A stretch of 64,000 nucleotides of DNA from Streptomyces aureus (GCF_000725495.1 NZ_JNZD01000023.1:1-64000), one strand, 5' to 3'; counted from the stretch's first letter, positions 16,313 through 25,292 are shown. The notes: generated by a model not told the origin, from the letters alone. Numbers and translations are program-made.

Positions 16313-17074
16313 TCAGACCACCGCGCCGCTGCCCGGGTCCCGGTCGTCCTCGTCGTCGTCCTTCATACGCGTCACCAGCGTGGCGAAGCCGCCGAGGAAG
16401 CCGCCGATGCCCAGGGTGGTGAGCCACCAGGTCATGTCCCAGCCGAGCAGCACGGCCAGCAGCAGCAGGGCGGGGCCGCCGAGCACGCCGAGCCAGGCGA
16501 ACTTCGCGGTCGTGTCCGCGTCGGGCAGCGGAGGCGGCTCCGGCGGAACGAAGTGGCCCTCGTCGTCCTCGTCGAAGTCGTCCTCGGACGGCTCGGACAC
16601 GCGGTAGTCCCGCGGGCCGCCGACACCGGGCGCGAAGCGGACGGAGCTGCCGAGCGGCTTGGCGGCGGAGGGCAGGTCTCCGGAGGAGGCATCCGGCTCG
16701 GACCCGGCGTCCGGAGCCGGGGTGTCACCGTCCTCGCCGTCCCCGGTGCTCCCGGTCCCCGAGCCGGTGTCCTCCCCGGGCTCGGGCAGGGCCAGGTCCT
16801 CGATGGGCCGGAACGGCCGCGAACCCGGCGGGTCCGGCGGCTCCTCCCCGTAGCCCTCGATGATCGACTTCCAGGCGGCCTCCTCGTCGAAGGGCACGCC
16901 CTGCGCGTCACCGGCCGGCCCCCCGAGGGCGTCACCGCTCGACTCCTTGGGCTGCTCCCCGGCGGACTCGGTGAGCGCGTCGCCGAGTCCCTCGCCGCGC
17001 GCGCCGTCGAGCGGCTCGCCGACGGGTACGCCCTTCTCCTCGGATTCGCCGCGGTCGGCGTCGTGCTCAGCCAC
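16313..17074 (-). CDS. Acidic membrane protein with two C-terminal TM segments
   Basis: 253 residues from GTG 17074. The first 180 residues are Glu/Asp/Gly/Pro-rich and probably disordered, apart from AWKSIIEGYG. Two hydrophobic helices (about 188-205 and 212-232) are followed by a short acidic tail. Its start overlaps the end of the lipase-like hydrolase gene by 8 nt, so the two are co-translated. Proteins like this occur in Streptomyces next to the same hydrolase. No domain with a known function is visible; a scaffold or membrane partner of the hydrolase is only a guess. Confidence 0.75.
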   Translation of the reverse strand: MAEHDADRGESEEKGVPVGEPLDGARGEGLGDALTESAGEQPKESSGDALGGPAGDAQGVPFDEEAAWKSIIEGYGEEPPDPPGSRPFRPIEDLALPEPGEDTGSGTGSTGDGEDGDTPAPDAGSEPDASSGDLPSAAKPLGSSVRFAPGVGGPRDYRVSEPSEDDFDEDDEGHFVPPEPPPLPDADTTAKFAWLGVLGGPALLLLAVLLGWDMTWWLTTLGIGGFLGGFATLVTRMKDDDEDDRDPGSGAVV

Positions 17075-17876
17075 CGGCTGCCGTCCCTTCCTTGCGTCCC
17101 GCCCGACCGGCGTCGGCCTCCGTGCCGGCACCGGGCGCGAGCCGGGTGACGAAGGAGTGGCTCTCCTCGAAGATCCGGTCCGCGTCGTGGTCCAACGTCG
17201 CGACGTGGTAGCTCTGTTCCAGCACGATCTCCGTGACGTCCGTGGAGGACACCCGGCCGAGGATGCGGGCCGAGTCGGCGGGGGAGACCACGTGGTCCTG
17301 CAGGCTGTGCAGCAGCAGGAGCGGCTGGGTGACCTGCGGCAGGTCCGCGTCCACGACCGCGCACAGCCGGCGCATCGAATGCGCGGCGTGCAGCGGCACC
17401 CGGTCGTACCCCAGCTCCTCGGAACCCTCCTTCGCGATGTCGCTCGCGATGCCCTTCACGGAGGGAACGAGGTGACGGAGCACGGGCAGGGCGTGCGCGG
17501 ACAGTCCCTGCACCTTGTTGAGCGGATTGACGAGGACGACGCCGCTGATCCCGTCCCCGTGCCGGGCCGCGAGCCGCAGGGCCAGCGCGCCCCCCATCGA
17601 GAGCCCCATCACGAACACCCGCGAGCAGCGCGCGCGCAGGGAGCGCAGCTCGCGGTCGACCTCCGCGTACCAGTCCTGCCAGCCGGTGACCTGCATGTCC
17701 TGCCAGCGCGTGCCGTGTCCCGGCAGCAGCGGCAGGGACACGGTCAGACCGCGCTCGGCGAGGTACTCCGCCCACGGGCGCAGCGACTGCGGTGAGCCCG
17801 TGAAACCGTGGCAGAGGAGGACGCCGACCTCTCCGCCCTCGTGGCGGAACGGCTCGGCTCCAGGAAGGACCGGCAC
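17067..17876 (-). CDS. Alpha/beta hydrolase, monoacylglycerol lipase/carboxylesterase type
   Basis: 269 residues from GTG 17876 with AGGAG six nucleotides upstream. The oxyanion region is LLCHGFTGSPQS, the nucleophile elbow GLSMGG (Ser near residue 92), the acid in HSLQDHVVS and the His in QSYHVATLD, the pattern of EST/lipase enzymes with a cap domain. It likely hydrolyses short or medium acyl esters or monoglycerides. The divergent neighbour is a PlsC acyltransferase, so a lipid-turnover role fits. The downstream gene overlaps by 8 nt. Confidence 0.9.
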   Translation of the reverse strand: MPVLPGAEPFRHEGGEVGVLLCHGFTGSPQSLRPWAEYLAERGLTVSLPLLPGHGTRWQDMQVTGWQDWYAEVDRELRSLRARCSRVFVMGLSMGGALALRLAARHGDGISGVVLVNPLNKVQGLSAHALPVLRHLVPSVKGIASDIAKEGSEELGYDRVPLHAAHSMRRLCAVVDADLPQVTQPLLLLHSLQDHVVSPADSARILGRVSSTDVTEIVLEQSYHVATLDHDADRIFEESHSFVTRLAPGAGTEADAGRAGRKEGTAAGG

Positions 17877-17970
17877 CTCGGTCTCCTGTTCATGAGTTGG
17901 GCGGAAAACGACTCCGGATGTGCTTCACCGTACGCGACCGTACTGACACCGACCAGGGTCGTCGGGTCCT

Positions 17971-18000
17971 TTGACGGTGCTCCGGGTTAAGGTCTGATCT
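17971..18000 (+). promoter_or_regulatory. Candidate promoter of the plsC gene
   Basis: TTGACG (17971-17976), an 18-nt spacer and TGATCT (17995-18000) lie 20 nt upstream of the GTG start, with AGGAGG at 18008-18013. Likely read by the main vegetative sigma factor. Confidence 0.4.
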
Positions 18001-18020
18001 ACGACACAGGAGGCACGCGG

Positions 18021-18992
18021 GTGATCTACGGCGCAATGAAGTTTTCCATCGGAGGGCCGCTGAAGCTCGCCTTCAGACCCTGGGTGGAAGGCCTCGAGAA
18101 CATCCCCGCCGAGGGCCCGGCCATTCTGGCGAGCAATCACCTCTCGTTCTCGGACTCGTTCTTCCTCCCGGCGGTCCTCGAACGCAAGGTGACCTTCATC
18201 GCGAAGGCGGAGTACTTCACCACCCCGGGCATCAAGGGCCGGATGACGGCGGCCTTCTTCAAGGGGGTCGGCCAGCTCCCGGTGGACCGCTCCGGCGGGC
18301 GCGGCGCGGGCGAGGCGGCCATCAAGAGCGGCATCGACGTGATCGAGCGCGGTGAGCTGTTCGGCATCTATCCCGAGGGCACGCGTTCGCCCGACGGCCG
18401 TCTCTACCGCGGCAAGCCCGGCGGTCTCGCGCGCGTGGCCCTCGCCACCGGCGCGCCCGTCATCCCGGTCGCGATGATCGACACGGAGAAGATCCAGCCG
18501 CCCGGCAAGCTGATGCCCAAGCTGATGCGTCCGGGCATCCGCATCGGTGAGCCGCTGGACTTCAGCCGCTACAGCGGCATGGAGCACGACCGGTTCGTGC
18601 TCCGCGCGGTGACCGACGAGGTCATGTACGAGATCATGAAGCTGTCCGGCCAGGAGTACGTCGACATGTACGCGACGGCCGCCAAGCGGCAGATCGCGGA
18701 GGCGGCGAAGGCCGAGAAGGACGCCGAGAAGGCGGCGAAGGCGGCGCTCGCCCAGGCGGAGAAGCAGGCGGCCAGGGAACAGGCCGAGGAGCAGGCGTCC
18801 GACAGGACGGCTTCCGACAAGGCCGCCTCCGAGGTCCGGGCTTCCGAGGAGCAGGCGTCCGACAAGACGGCTTCCGACAAGGCCGCCTCCGAGGCCGAGG
18901 CCCCCGAGGAGCAGGCCCCGGAGGCGAAGGACCCCGAAAAGCAGGCCCCCGAGGGCCGGTCCGGGGAACAGGCCGGTCCGGCGGCCGGTTAG
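18021..18992 (+). CDS. 1-acylglycerol-3-phosphate acyltransferase (PlsC family)
   Basis: 323 residues from GTG 18021 with AGGAGG 7 nt upstream. The catalytic HX4D is His40-Asp45 (NHLSFSD), glycerol phosphate binding is in YPEGTRS (119-121) and a third block in VIPVAMI. The enzyme acylates lysophosphatidic acid or a related lipid at the membrane. The last 100 residues are an Ala/Lys/Glu/Ser-rich tail, longer than in typical PlsC, which grew by a perfect-length 60-bp tandem duplication (18786-18905). The gene is divergent from a lipase-like hydrolase. In mycobacteria the corresponding neighbour is Rv2182c. Confidence 0.9.
   Translation: MIYGAMKFSIGGPLKLAFRPWVEGLENIPAEGPAILASNHLSFSDSFFLPAVLERKVTFIAKAEYFTTPGIKGRMTAAFFKGVGQLPVDRSGGRGAGEAAIKSGIDVIERGELFGIYPEGTRSPDGRLYRGKPGGLARVALATGAPVIPVAMIDTEKIQPPGKLMPKLMRPGIRIGEPLDFSRYSGMEHDRFVLRAVTDEVMYEIMKLSGQEYVDMYATAAKRQIAEAAKAEKDAEKAAKAALAQAEKQAAREQAEEQASDRTASDKAASEVRASEEQASDKTASDKAASEAEAPEEQAPEAKDPEKQAPEGRSGEQAGPAAG
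18786..18905 (+). repeat. 60-bp tandem duplication in the plsC tail
   Basis: Bases 18786-18845 and 18846-18905 are near-identical and in frame, giving two copies of a 20-residue segment starting EEQASD. A recent slippage or unequal exchange event in the disordered tail. Confidence 0.85.
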
Positions 18993-19089
18993 CGGTTGGG
19001 GGGCGGAGGGGACAGCCGGACGGGCCGAGAGGCAACGTTCCGGCTCCCCGGAGCGTCCGTAGGGACGTCGGCGGCACGGGGTGGGGGGC

Positions 19090-20319
19090 ATGGCCAAGCG
19101 CGAGAGAGTCATGAGGATGTCGGTCGAGCAGCCGCTGTGGCGTGCGCTGACCGGGTACCGGGTGCTGACGGTGCTGTACGCGATCGGCCTGTTCGCCACC
19201 ACGTACGGCAAGTTCGCCCGCCCGTGGGTGGCCGTCGCGTTCTTCGCGTTCTTGCTCGTCTGGACGCTGGCCACGCTCCCGAAGGTCGCGGGCGCGGCCG
19301 CCTGCACCAAGAGGTTCCTCGCCGCCGACCTCACCGTCGCGCTGACCGGCATCCTGCTCACCCGCGTCGCCGACTCCGCCGCGCGCATCGACGCCGGCGG
19401 TCCGACCCTGCCCTCGATCTGGACGGCCGGTGCCGTCCTGGCCTTCGCGATCAAGGGCGGCTGGCGGTGGGCGGCCTTCGCCTCCACGCTCGTCGCCGTG
19501 GCCAACCTCGTCGAGCGCGGCGCCCCGACCCGGGACACCGTGCACAACGTGATCCTCGTCTGGGTCGCCTCCATCGCCATCGGCTACGTCGTCGAGGTGG
19601 CCCGCGCCTCCGAGCGCACCCTCGCCCGCGCCCTGGAGATCGAGGCCGCCACCCGGGAACGCGAGCGCCTCGCCCGGGACATCCACGACGGAGTGCTCCA
19701 GGTCCTCGCCATGGTGCAGCGGCGGGGCAGCGCGCTCGGCGGCGAGGCGGCGGAGCTCGGCCGGATGGCCGGGGAGCAGGAGGCCGCGCTGCGCACGCTG
19801 GTGTCCGGCGGTCTGGTCCCCGTCTCCCGGGTGTCGGAGGACGCGGCGCTCGGCGCGCTGGTGCGCGCAGTCGACGAACCCGACGACGAGGACGCCGGCC
19901 CCCTCGACCTGCGCGCCCTGCTCGCCCCGTACGCCACGGCCCGGGTGAGCCTCTCCGAGCCCGGGGCGCCGGTGCCGCTGGACGCGCCCGCCGCCCGGGA
20001 GCTGGCCGCGGCCGTGGGCGCGGCCCTGGACAATGTCCGCGTGCACGTCGGCGCGGACGCACGCGCCTGGATCCTGGTCGAGGACGAACCCGACGCCGTG
20101 ATCGTGACGGTCCGCGACGACGGCCCCGGCATCCCCGAGGGACGGCTCGCCCAGGCCGAGGGCGAGGGCCGGCTCGGCGTGGCCCTCTCGATCCGCGGCA
20201 GGCTGCGCGACCTGGGCGGCACGGCGGAACTGGTCTCGGTGCCCGGGCAGGGCACCGAGGTCGAGCTGAAGGTACCGAAGGGCGCGAAAGGCGCGCGGGG
20301 GAAGGCGGAGAGACGATGA
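19090..20319 (+). CDS. Sensor histidine kinase, NarL/MacS type
   Basis: 409 residues from ATG 19090; ATG 19111 is an alternative with GAGAG just upstream. Five or so membrane helices occupy about residues 20-175. The dimerisation and phosphoacceptor region is RERLARDIHDGVLQ with His199. The HATPase domain has ALDNVRVH (N box) and DDGPGIPEG (G box), and a closing GTEVELKVP. This is a HisKA_3 kinase, which passes phosphate to the LuxR-type regulator encoded 19 nt downstream. No extracellular sensing loop of size is present, so the signal is probably in the membrane. Confidence 0.92.
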   Translation: MAKRERVMRMSVEQPLWRALTGYRVLTVLYAIGLFATTYGKFARPWVAVAFFAFLLVWTLATLPKVAGAAACTKRFLAADLTVALTGILLTRVADSAARIDAGGPTLPSIWTAGAVLAFAIKGGWRWAAFASTLVAVANLVERGAPTRDTVHNVILVWVASIAIGYVVEVARASERTLARALEIEAATRERERLARDIHDGVLQVLAMVQRRGSALGGEAAELGRMAGEQEAALRTLVSGGLVPVSRVSEDAALGALVRAVDEPDDEDAGPLDLRALLAPYATARVSLSEPGAPVPLDAPAARELAAAVGAALDNVRVHVGADARAWILVEDEPDAVIVTVRDDGPGIPEGRLAQAEGEGRLGVALSIRGRLRDLGGTAELVSVPGQGTEVELKVPKGAKGARGKAERR

Positions 20320-20338
20320 CGAAGGCGGCGGCAGGGCG

Positions 20339-21040
20339 ATGACGGGCGGGAACGCGGCGCAGCCGCGGACGGGGGAGAGCCCCATCAAGGTCATGGTCGT
20401 GGACGACCACCCCATGTGGCGGGACGCCGTGGCCCGTGACCTGGAGGCCGCCGGGTTCGACGTGGTCGCGACCGCGGGCGACGGCGAACAGGCCGTGCGC
20501 CGGGCGCCGGCGGCGGCACCCGACGTCCTCGTCCTCGACCTGAACCTGCCGGCCAAGCCCGGTGTCCAGGTCTGCAAGGAACTGGTCGGCGCCCACCCGG
20601 CCCTGCGCGTCCTGGTGCTGTCGGCCAGTGGCGAGCACGCCGACGTGCTGGAGGCGGTGAAGTCGGGCGCGACCGGCTACCTGCTGAAGTCGGCCTCCGC
20701 GGAGGAGCTGACCGACGCGGTGCGCCGGACGGCCGCGGGAGACCCGGTGTTCACCCCGGGCCTCGCGGGCCTGGTGCTCGGCGAGTACCGCCGGCTGGCC
20801 TCGGAACCCGTCCCCGCGACGGGCGCCGACGAGCCGAGGGCCCCGCAGCTGACCGACCGTGAGACGGAGGTGCTGCGCCTGGTGGCCAAGGGTCTGAGCT
20901 ACAAGCAGATCGCCGAACGTCTGGTCATCTCGCACCGCACCGTCCAGAACCATGTGCAGAACACCCTGGGCAAGCTCCAGTTGCACAACCGCGTCGAGCT
21001 GGTCCGTTACGCCATAGAGCGGGGTCTGGACGAGGCGTGA
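20339..21040 (+). CDS. LuxR/NarL-family response regulator
   Basis: 233 residues. The receiver domain has the acidic pair Asp22-Asp23, the phosphoacceptor Asp67 (LDLNLP) and the conserved Lys in LLKSA. The C-terminal HTH is of the LuxR type (LTDRETEVLRLVAKGLSYKQ), with SHRTVQNHVQNTLGKL as recognition helix. A 35-residue Pro/Glu linker joins the two. It is co-transcribed with the histidine kinase upstream. The pair is conserved next to pfkA in streptomycetes; targets are unknown. Confidence 0.93.
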   Translation: MTGGNAAQPRTGESPIKVMVVDDHPMWRDAVARDLEAAGFDVVATAGDGEQAVRRAPAAAPDVLVLDLNLPAKPGVQVCKELVGAHPALRVLVLSASGEHADVLEAVKSGATGYLLKSASAEELTDAVRRTAAGDPVFTPGLAGLVLGEYRRLASEPVPATGADEPRAPQLTDRETEVLRLVAKGLSYKQIAERLVISHRTVQNHVQNTLGKLQLHNRVELVRYAIERGLDEA

Positions 21041-21183
21041 CCCGCGCGGATGCCGTCCTTCGGGTGATCGGTACCGGTCAACTCTCCGATATTTCACCGG
21101 AACAGCCCGTACGCGCCATGCCGAAGTGACCTGGATCACTATTAGCGTGAGTCCGACAGCCAACCGTGGCGAAGGGACTTTCC

Positions 21184-22212
21184 ATGCGGGTCGGAGTACT
21201 GACCGGAGGCGGCGACTGCCCCGGGCTCAACGCCGTCATCCGGGGCATCGTCCGCAAGGGCGTGCAGGAGTACGGCTATGACTTCGTCGGGTACCGGGAC
21301 GGCTGGCGGGGGCCGCTCGAGGGCGACACCGTCCGGCTCGACATCCCCGCCGTGCGCGGGATCCTGCCGCGCGGCGGCACGATCCTCGGATCCTCGCGCA
21401 CCAACCCCCTCAAGCAGGAGAACGGCATCCGCCGGATCAAGGACAACCTCGCCAAGCAGGAGGTCGGGGCGCTCATCGCGATCGGCGGCGAGGACACCCT
21501 GGGCGTGGCCGCGCGGCTCGGCGACGAGTACGGCATCAACGTCGTCGGCGTGCCGAAGACCATCGACAACGACCTGTCCGCCACCGACTACACCTTCGGC
21601 TTCGACACGGCGGTCAACATCGCGACCGAGGCCATCGACCGTCTCCACACCACCGCCGAATCGCACATGCGCGTCCTCGTCTGCGAGGTGATGGGCCGCC
21701 ACGCGGGCTGGATCGCCCTCCACTCGGGCCTGGCCGGCGGCGCGAACGTCGTCCTCATCCCCGAGCAGCGCTTCGACGTCGACCAGGTCTGCGCCTGGGT
21801 GACCTCGCGCTTCAAGGCGTCGTACGCGCCGATCGTCGTCGTCGCCGAGGGCGCCATGCCCAAGGACGGCGACATGGTCCTCAAGGACGGCAGCCTGGAC
21901 TCCTTCGGTCACGTCCGGCTCTCCGGGGTCGGCGAGTGGCTGGCCAAGGAGATCGAGCGGCGTACCGGCAAGGAGGCCCGCACCACGGTGCTCGGGCACG
22001 TCCAGCGCGGCGGGTCGCCCAGCGCCTTCGACCGCTGGCTCGCCACCCGCTTCGGGCTGCACGCCATCGAGGCCGTCCGTGAGGGCGACTTCGGCAAGAT
22101 GGTGGCGCTGCGCGGCACCGACATCGTCCGCGTGCCCATCGCGGAGGCCACCGCCAGGCTGAAGACGGTGGACCCCGCCCTGTACGCGGAGGCCGGCGTC
22201 TTCTTCGGCTGA
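21184..22212 (+). CDS. pfkA: 6-phosphofructokinase, actinobacterial group
   Basis: 342 residues from ATG 21184, with GAAGGG 8 nt upstream. It has GGGDCPGLN at the phosphate-binding loop, GGEDTLG, the catalytic PKTIDNDL and the sugar-binding MGRHAGW. It phosphorylates fructose 6-phosphate in glycolysis. The second phosphate site reads GGEDT with Asp, and PKTIDND has Lys, which is the residue pair associated with pyrophosphate use in PFKs, whereas classical ATP enzymes have Gly at both places. A TAGCGT box lies at 21143-21148. Donor preference is therefore open. Confidence 0.93.
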   Translation: MRVGVLTGGGDCPGLNAVIRGIVRKGVQEYGYDFVGYRDGWRGPLEGDTVRLDIPAVRGILPRGGTILGSSRTNPLKQENGIRRIKDNLAKQEVGALIAIGGEDTLGVAARLGDEYGINVVGVPKTIDNDLSATDYTFGFDTAVNIATEAIDRLHTTAESHMRVLVCEVMGRHAGWIALHSGLAGGANVVLIPEQRFDVDQVCAWVTSRFKASYAPIVVVAEGAMPKDGDMVLKDGSLDSFGHVRLSGVGEWLAKEIERRTGKEARTTVLGHVQRGGSPSAFDRWLATRFGLHAIEAVREGDFGKMVALRGTDIVRVPIAEATARLKTVDPALYAEAGVFFG

Positions 22213-22306
22213 TCGCCGGGACCGGCGGCCTTCGGCGGGCAGCACTCAGCCGGTGGCCGGGACGCGCGCCGGCCGCGTGCGTCCCGGCCGCGTCGCGGCG
22301 GCCCGT

Positions 22307-22337
22307 GGGTACGGGCCGTAATATTCGGCCCGTACCC
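22307..22337. promoter_or_regulatory. 12-bp perfect inverted repeat around TAATATT
   Basis: Arms 22307-22318 and 22326-22337 are perfect complements; the 7-nt centre is TAATATT, the only AT-rich stretch in the neighbourhood and a good -10 box. It ends 17 nt before the GTG of the D-lactate dehydrogenase-like gene. A repressor bound here would cover the promoter. It could also be a hairpin ending pfkA transcripts. Confidence 0.6.
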
Positions 22338-22354
22338 GAGCACGGGAGAGACCG

Positions 22355-23350
22355 GTGGAGATTCTGGCGTTCGGCGTCCAGGCCGACGAGAAGCCCCTGA
22401 TCGAGAAGGCCTTCGAGGGACGTCACGAGGTCCGCTGCCTGGACGTCTTCCTCACCGAGGACACCGCCCCCATCGCCTCCGGCTACGAGCTGGTGTCCAC
22501 CAGCGTCAACTGCGCCCTGGGGAACCGGGTGCTGCAGACCCTGGCGGCCGGCGGCACCCAGCTCGTCGCCCAGCGCTCCACCGGGTTCAACAACATCGAC
22601 CTGGAGGTCGCCGAGCGCCTCGGCATGACCGTCGCCCGGGTCTCGTCCTACTCGCCGTACTCGGTCGCCGAGTTCGCCTGGACCCTCGGCATGGCCGTCA
22701 ACCGCCGGATCGTGCGCGCCGCCAACCGCACCCGCGACTTCGACTTCCGCCTCGAAGGGCTGATGGGCCGGGACATGCACGGCCGCACCGCGGGTGTCGT
22801 CGGCACCGGGAAGATCGGCGAGGCCTTCACCCGCATCGCCCACGGCTTCGGCATGAAGCTGCTCGGCTGGGACGTCGCCGAGAACCCGGCGTGCGTCGCG
22901 CTAGGCATGGAGTACGTCTCCAAGGAGCATCTGCTCGCCGAGTCCGACCTCGTCACCCTGCACGTCCCGCTGATGCCGGAGACCCAGCACCTCATCGACG
23001 CCGAGGCGCTGCGGCTGATGAAGGACGACGCGATCCTGGTGAACTCCAGCCGCGGCGGCCTCCTCGACAGCCGGGCCCTCGTCGCCGCGTTGCGCGAGGG
23101 CCGCTTCACCGGCGTCGGCCTCGACGTGTACGAGGCGGAGGCCGGGCTCTTCTTCCTAGACAAGTCCCTGGAGACCGTCGAGGACGACACCCTTGCCCGT
23201 CTGGTCACCTTCCCGAACGTCCTGGTCACCTCCCACCAGGCGTACTACACCCGGGAGGCCGTCGGCCAGATCGTCGACGCCACCGCCGCCAACGTCCTCG
23301 ACTACACCGAGGGCCGCCGCTCGCAGAACGTGCTCGTGCCCCGCAGCTGA
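22355..23350 (+). CDS. D-lactate dehydrogenase-like 2-hydroxyacid dehydrogenase
   Basis: 331 residues from GTG 22355 behind GGGAGAG. The NAD-binding loop is GVVGTGKIGEA, and the catalytic residues of the D-isomer-specific family are Arg in NSSRGGLLD, Glu in YEAEAG and His in TSHQAYYT. The short YEAEAGLFF-D pattern is typical of the D-LDH subgroup. It would interconvert pyruvate and D-lactate or act on a related oxoacid in the cytoplasm. It follows pfkA in the same direction after 142 nt with its own promoter region. The last 49 nt overlap the convergent trpEG gene. Confidence 0.91.
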   Translation: MEILAFGVQADEKPLIEKAFEGRHEVRCLDVFLTEDTAPIASGYELVSTSVNCALGNRVLQTLAAGGTQLVAQRSTGFNNIDLEVAERLGMTVARVSSYSPYSVAEFAWTLGMAVNRRIVRAANRTRDFDFRLEGLMGRDMHGRTAGVVGTGKIGEAFTRIAHGFGMKLLGWDVAENPACVALGMEYVSKEHLLAESDLVTLHVPLMPETQHLIDAEALRLMKDDAILVNSSRGGLLDSRALVAALREGRFTGVGLDVYEAEAGLFFLDKSLETVEDDTLARLVTFPNVLVTSHQAYYTREAVGQIVDATAANVLDYTEGRRSQNVLVPRS

Positions 23351-25203
23351 CCCGTCAGCTCCCGCACCACGTCCGCCCCGTTCAGCGTCAGCACCGACTC
23401 CGGGTGGAACTGGACGCCCGCGAACCCGGGACCGCGCAGCGCGTGCACCTCCCCGTTCGCGGCCCGGCTGACCTCGACGCCGTGCGCGGACAGCTCCGCC
23501 AGCGCCTCGTCGTCGCAGGCCGCCACGAAGCTGTTGTAGAAGCCGACGGTCTCGGGCCGCCCGAAGAGGTCGATACGGGTCTGCGCGCCCTGGTACGGCA
23601 CGTCCTTGCGCACGATCTCCAGGCCCAGCTCGGCCGCGATCAGCTCGTGCCCGAGGCAGACGCCGAGGACGCCGTGCCGGTGCTCCCGGAGCACCTCCGC
23701 GGTCAGGGCGCGCAGGAAACGCATCTTGGGGTCCGCCGCGTCCGAGGGATCGCCGGGACCGGGGCCGAGGACGACGGGACCCTCGTGCGCGCGGACCGCC
23801 TCGCGCAGCCCCGGCTCGTCGTAGCGGCGTACCGTCACCTCCAGGCCACAGGAGCGCAGCACGTGCGCGAGCATCGCGGTGAAGGTGTCCTCGGCGTCCA
23901 CGACCAGCGCGTGTCCGGTGAGTTCCCGGGACCGCTCCTGCATCCGCAGCCAGAACGGCGCGAGCGAGGCACGCCGCCCGTCCAGCGACGCCCGCACCCG
24001 GGGATCGTCGCCGAGCCCCGGCCGGGCGCGGTCCGGACGCGGCCGGCCGGGCCGCACCCCCAGCGCCGCCAGCACCCCGGCCGCCTTGGCGTGCGTCTCG
24101 GCGACCTCGCCCGCCGGGTCCGAGCCCCGCACCAGGGTGGCGCCGACGGGCACCCGCAGCCGGCCGTCCGCGTCGATGTCGGCGGTGCGGATGAGGATGG
24201 GGGAGTCGAGGGTCTGTGCCCCCGGCCCGCCGTCCGGCCCCTCCTCCGACTGCCGCCCGACGAGCGCCAGCGCGCCCGCGTAGTAGCCGCGCCCGCCGAC
24301 CTCGTGACGCTCGATGACCCGGCAGGCGTTCTGCACCGGGGAGCCGGTGACGGTCGCCGCGAACATGGTCTCCCGCAGCACGTCGCGCACGTCCAGCGAG
24401 GAACGGCCCCGCAACTCGTACTCGGTGTGCGCGAGATGGGCCATCTCCTTGAGCCGCGGCCCGATCACCACCCCGCCCATGTCACCGACCGTGCACATCA
24501 TCTTGAGCTCCTCGTCGACGACCATCGAGAGCTCCTCGATCTCCTTGCCGTCGGCGAGGAACGCGAGCAGGTCCTCGGGCGTCGGCCCGCCGGCCGGGTA
24601 GCGGTACGTCCCGCTGATCGGGTTCATCACGACCGTCCCGGCGGACATCCGCACATGCACCTCGGGGCTCGCCCCGACCAGGGTTCGCTCCCCGGTGTGC
24701 ACGACGAACGTCCAGTACGCGCCCCGCTCGCCGACCAGCAGCCGCCGGAACAGCGCCAGCGCGTCGGCCCGTCCGAACCCCGGGATCCGGCCCTCGTACG
24801 TCCGCCGGATCACGAAGTTGGCGCCCTCGCCGCGTCCGATCTCCTCGCGCAGCACCCGCTCGACGATCCCGGAGTACTCCTCGTCGCCGACGTCGAAGCC
24901 GCCCCCCTCGACCCGGACGTCGTGGGCCGGCAGCTCCTCCAGCGCCCGGGCGAGCGGCACTTCGACGCGTTCCTCGGGGACGAGCACCGTCAGCGGGGTG
25001 CCGTCGTCGCGGACGTCGAAGCCGCGTTCGCGGATCTGCCGGAACGGGATCAGGGCGAGGGCCTCGTCGGGGATGTCGGCGAGGCTTTCCACCTCGCGCA
25101 CCGGGCCCCGCAGCACCTCGACCACGTCGTGGTCGCGGCCCGGGGTGCGGCGGCGCAGCAGGGCGAAGGGAAGGGGATCGTCCAGCAGGTCGAGCAGGTT
25201 CAT
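23302..25203 (-). CDS. trpE: Anthranilate synthase, fused TrpE-TrpG
   Basis: 633 residues. Residues 1-430 are the chorismate-using component I (GTYRYPAGG, VDEELKMMCTVGD, GSPVQNACRVI). Residues 440-633 are the class I glutamine amidotransferase with Cys516 (GVCLGHE), His600 and Glu602 (QFHPES). The fused enzyme turns chorismate and glutamine into anthranilate, for tryptophan or for secondary metabolites. A leader peptide with three Trp codons and a terminator hairpin upstream show control by transcription attenuation. The 3' end overlaps the D-LDH-like gene by 49 nt. Confidence 0.96.
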   Translation of the reverse strand: MNLLDLLDDPLPFALLRRRTPGRDHDVVEVLRGPVREVESLADIPDEALALIPFRQIRERGFDVRDDGTPLTVLVPEERVEVPLARALEELPAHDVRVEGGGFDVGDEEYSGIVERVLREEIGRGEGANFVIRRTYEGRIPGFGRADALALFRRLLVGERGAYWTFVVHTGERTLVGASPEVHVRMSAGTVVMNPISGTYRYPAGGPTPEDLLAFLADGKEIEELSMVVDEELKMMCTVGDMGGVVIGPRLKEMAHLAHTEYELRGRSSLDVRDVLRETMFAATVTGSPVQNACRVIERHEVGGRGYYAGALALVGRQSEEGPDGGPGAQTLDSPILIRTADIDADGRLRVPVGATLVRGSDPAGEVAETHAKAAGVLAALGVRPGRPRPDRARPGLGDDPRVRASLDGRRASLAPFWLRMQERSRELTGHALVVDAEDTFTAMLAHVLRSCGLEVTVRRYDEPGLREAVRAHEGPVVLGPGPGDPSDAADPKMRFLRALTAEVLREHRHGVLGVCLGHELIAAELGLEIVRKDVPYQGAQTRIDLFGRPETVGFYNSFVAACDDEALAELSAHGVEVSRAANGEVHALRGPGFAGVQFHPESVLTLNGADVVRELTGQLRGTSTFCERRPSV

Positions 25204-25265
25204 CGGGTGCGGTCCTTCTCTCGAAGCGTGCAGTTCGGAGAGGAACGACCCGGGTCCGCAAACAC

Positions 25266-25292
25266 CGAAGGCCGCCCCTCGGGCGGCCTTCG
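25266..25292 (-). terminator. trp attenuator hairpin
   Basis: Perfect 12-bp arms (25266-25277 and 25281-25292) with a 3-nt loop lie between the trp leader peptide and trpEG, followed on the minus strand by GGTGTTTG. Ribosome stalling at the leader Trp codons would prevent its formation. Confidence 0.8.
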
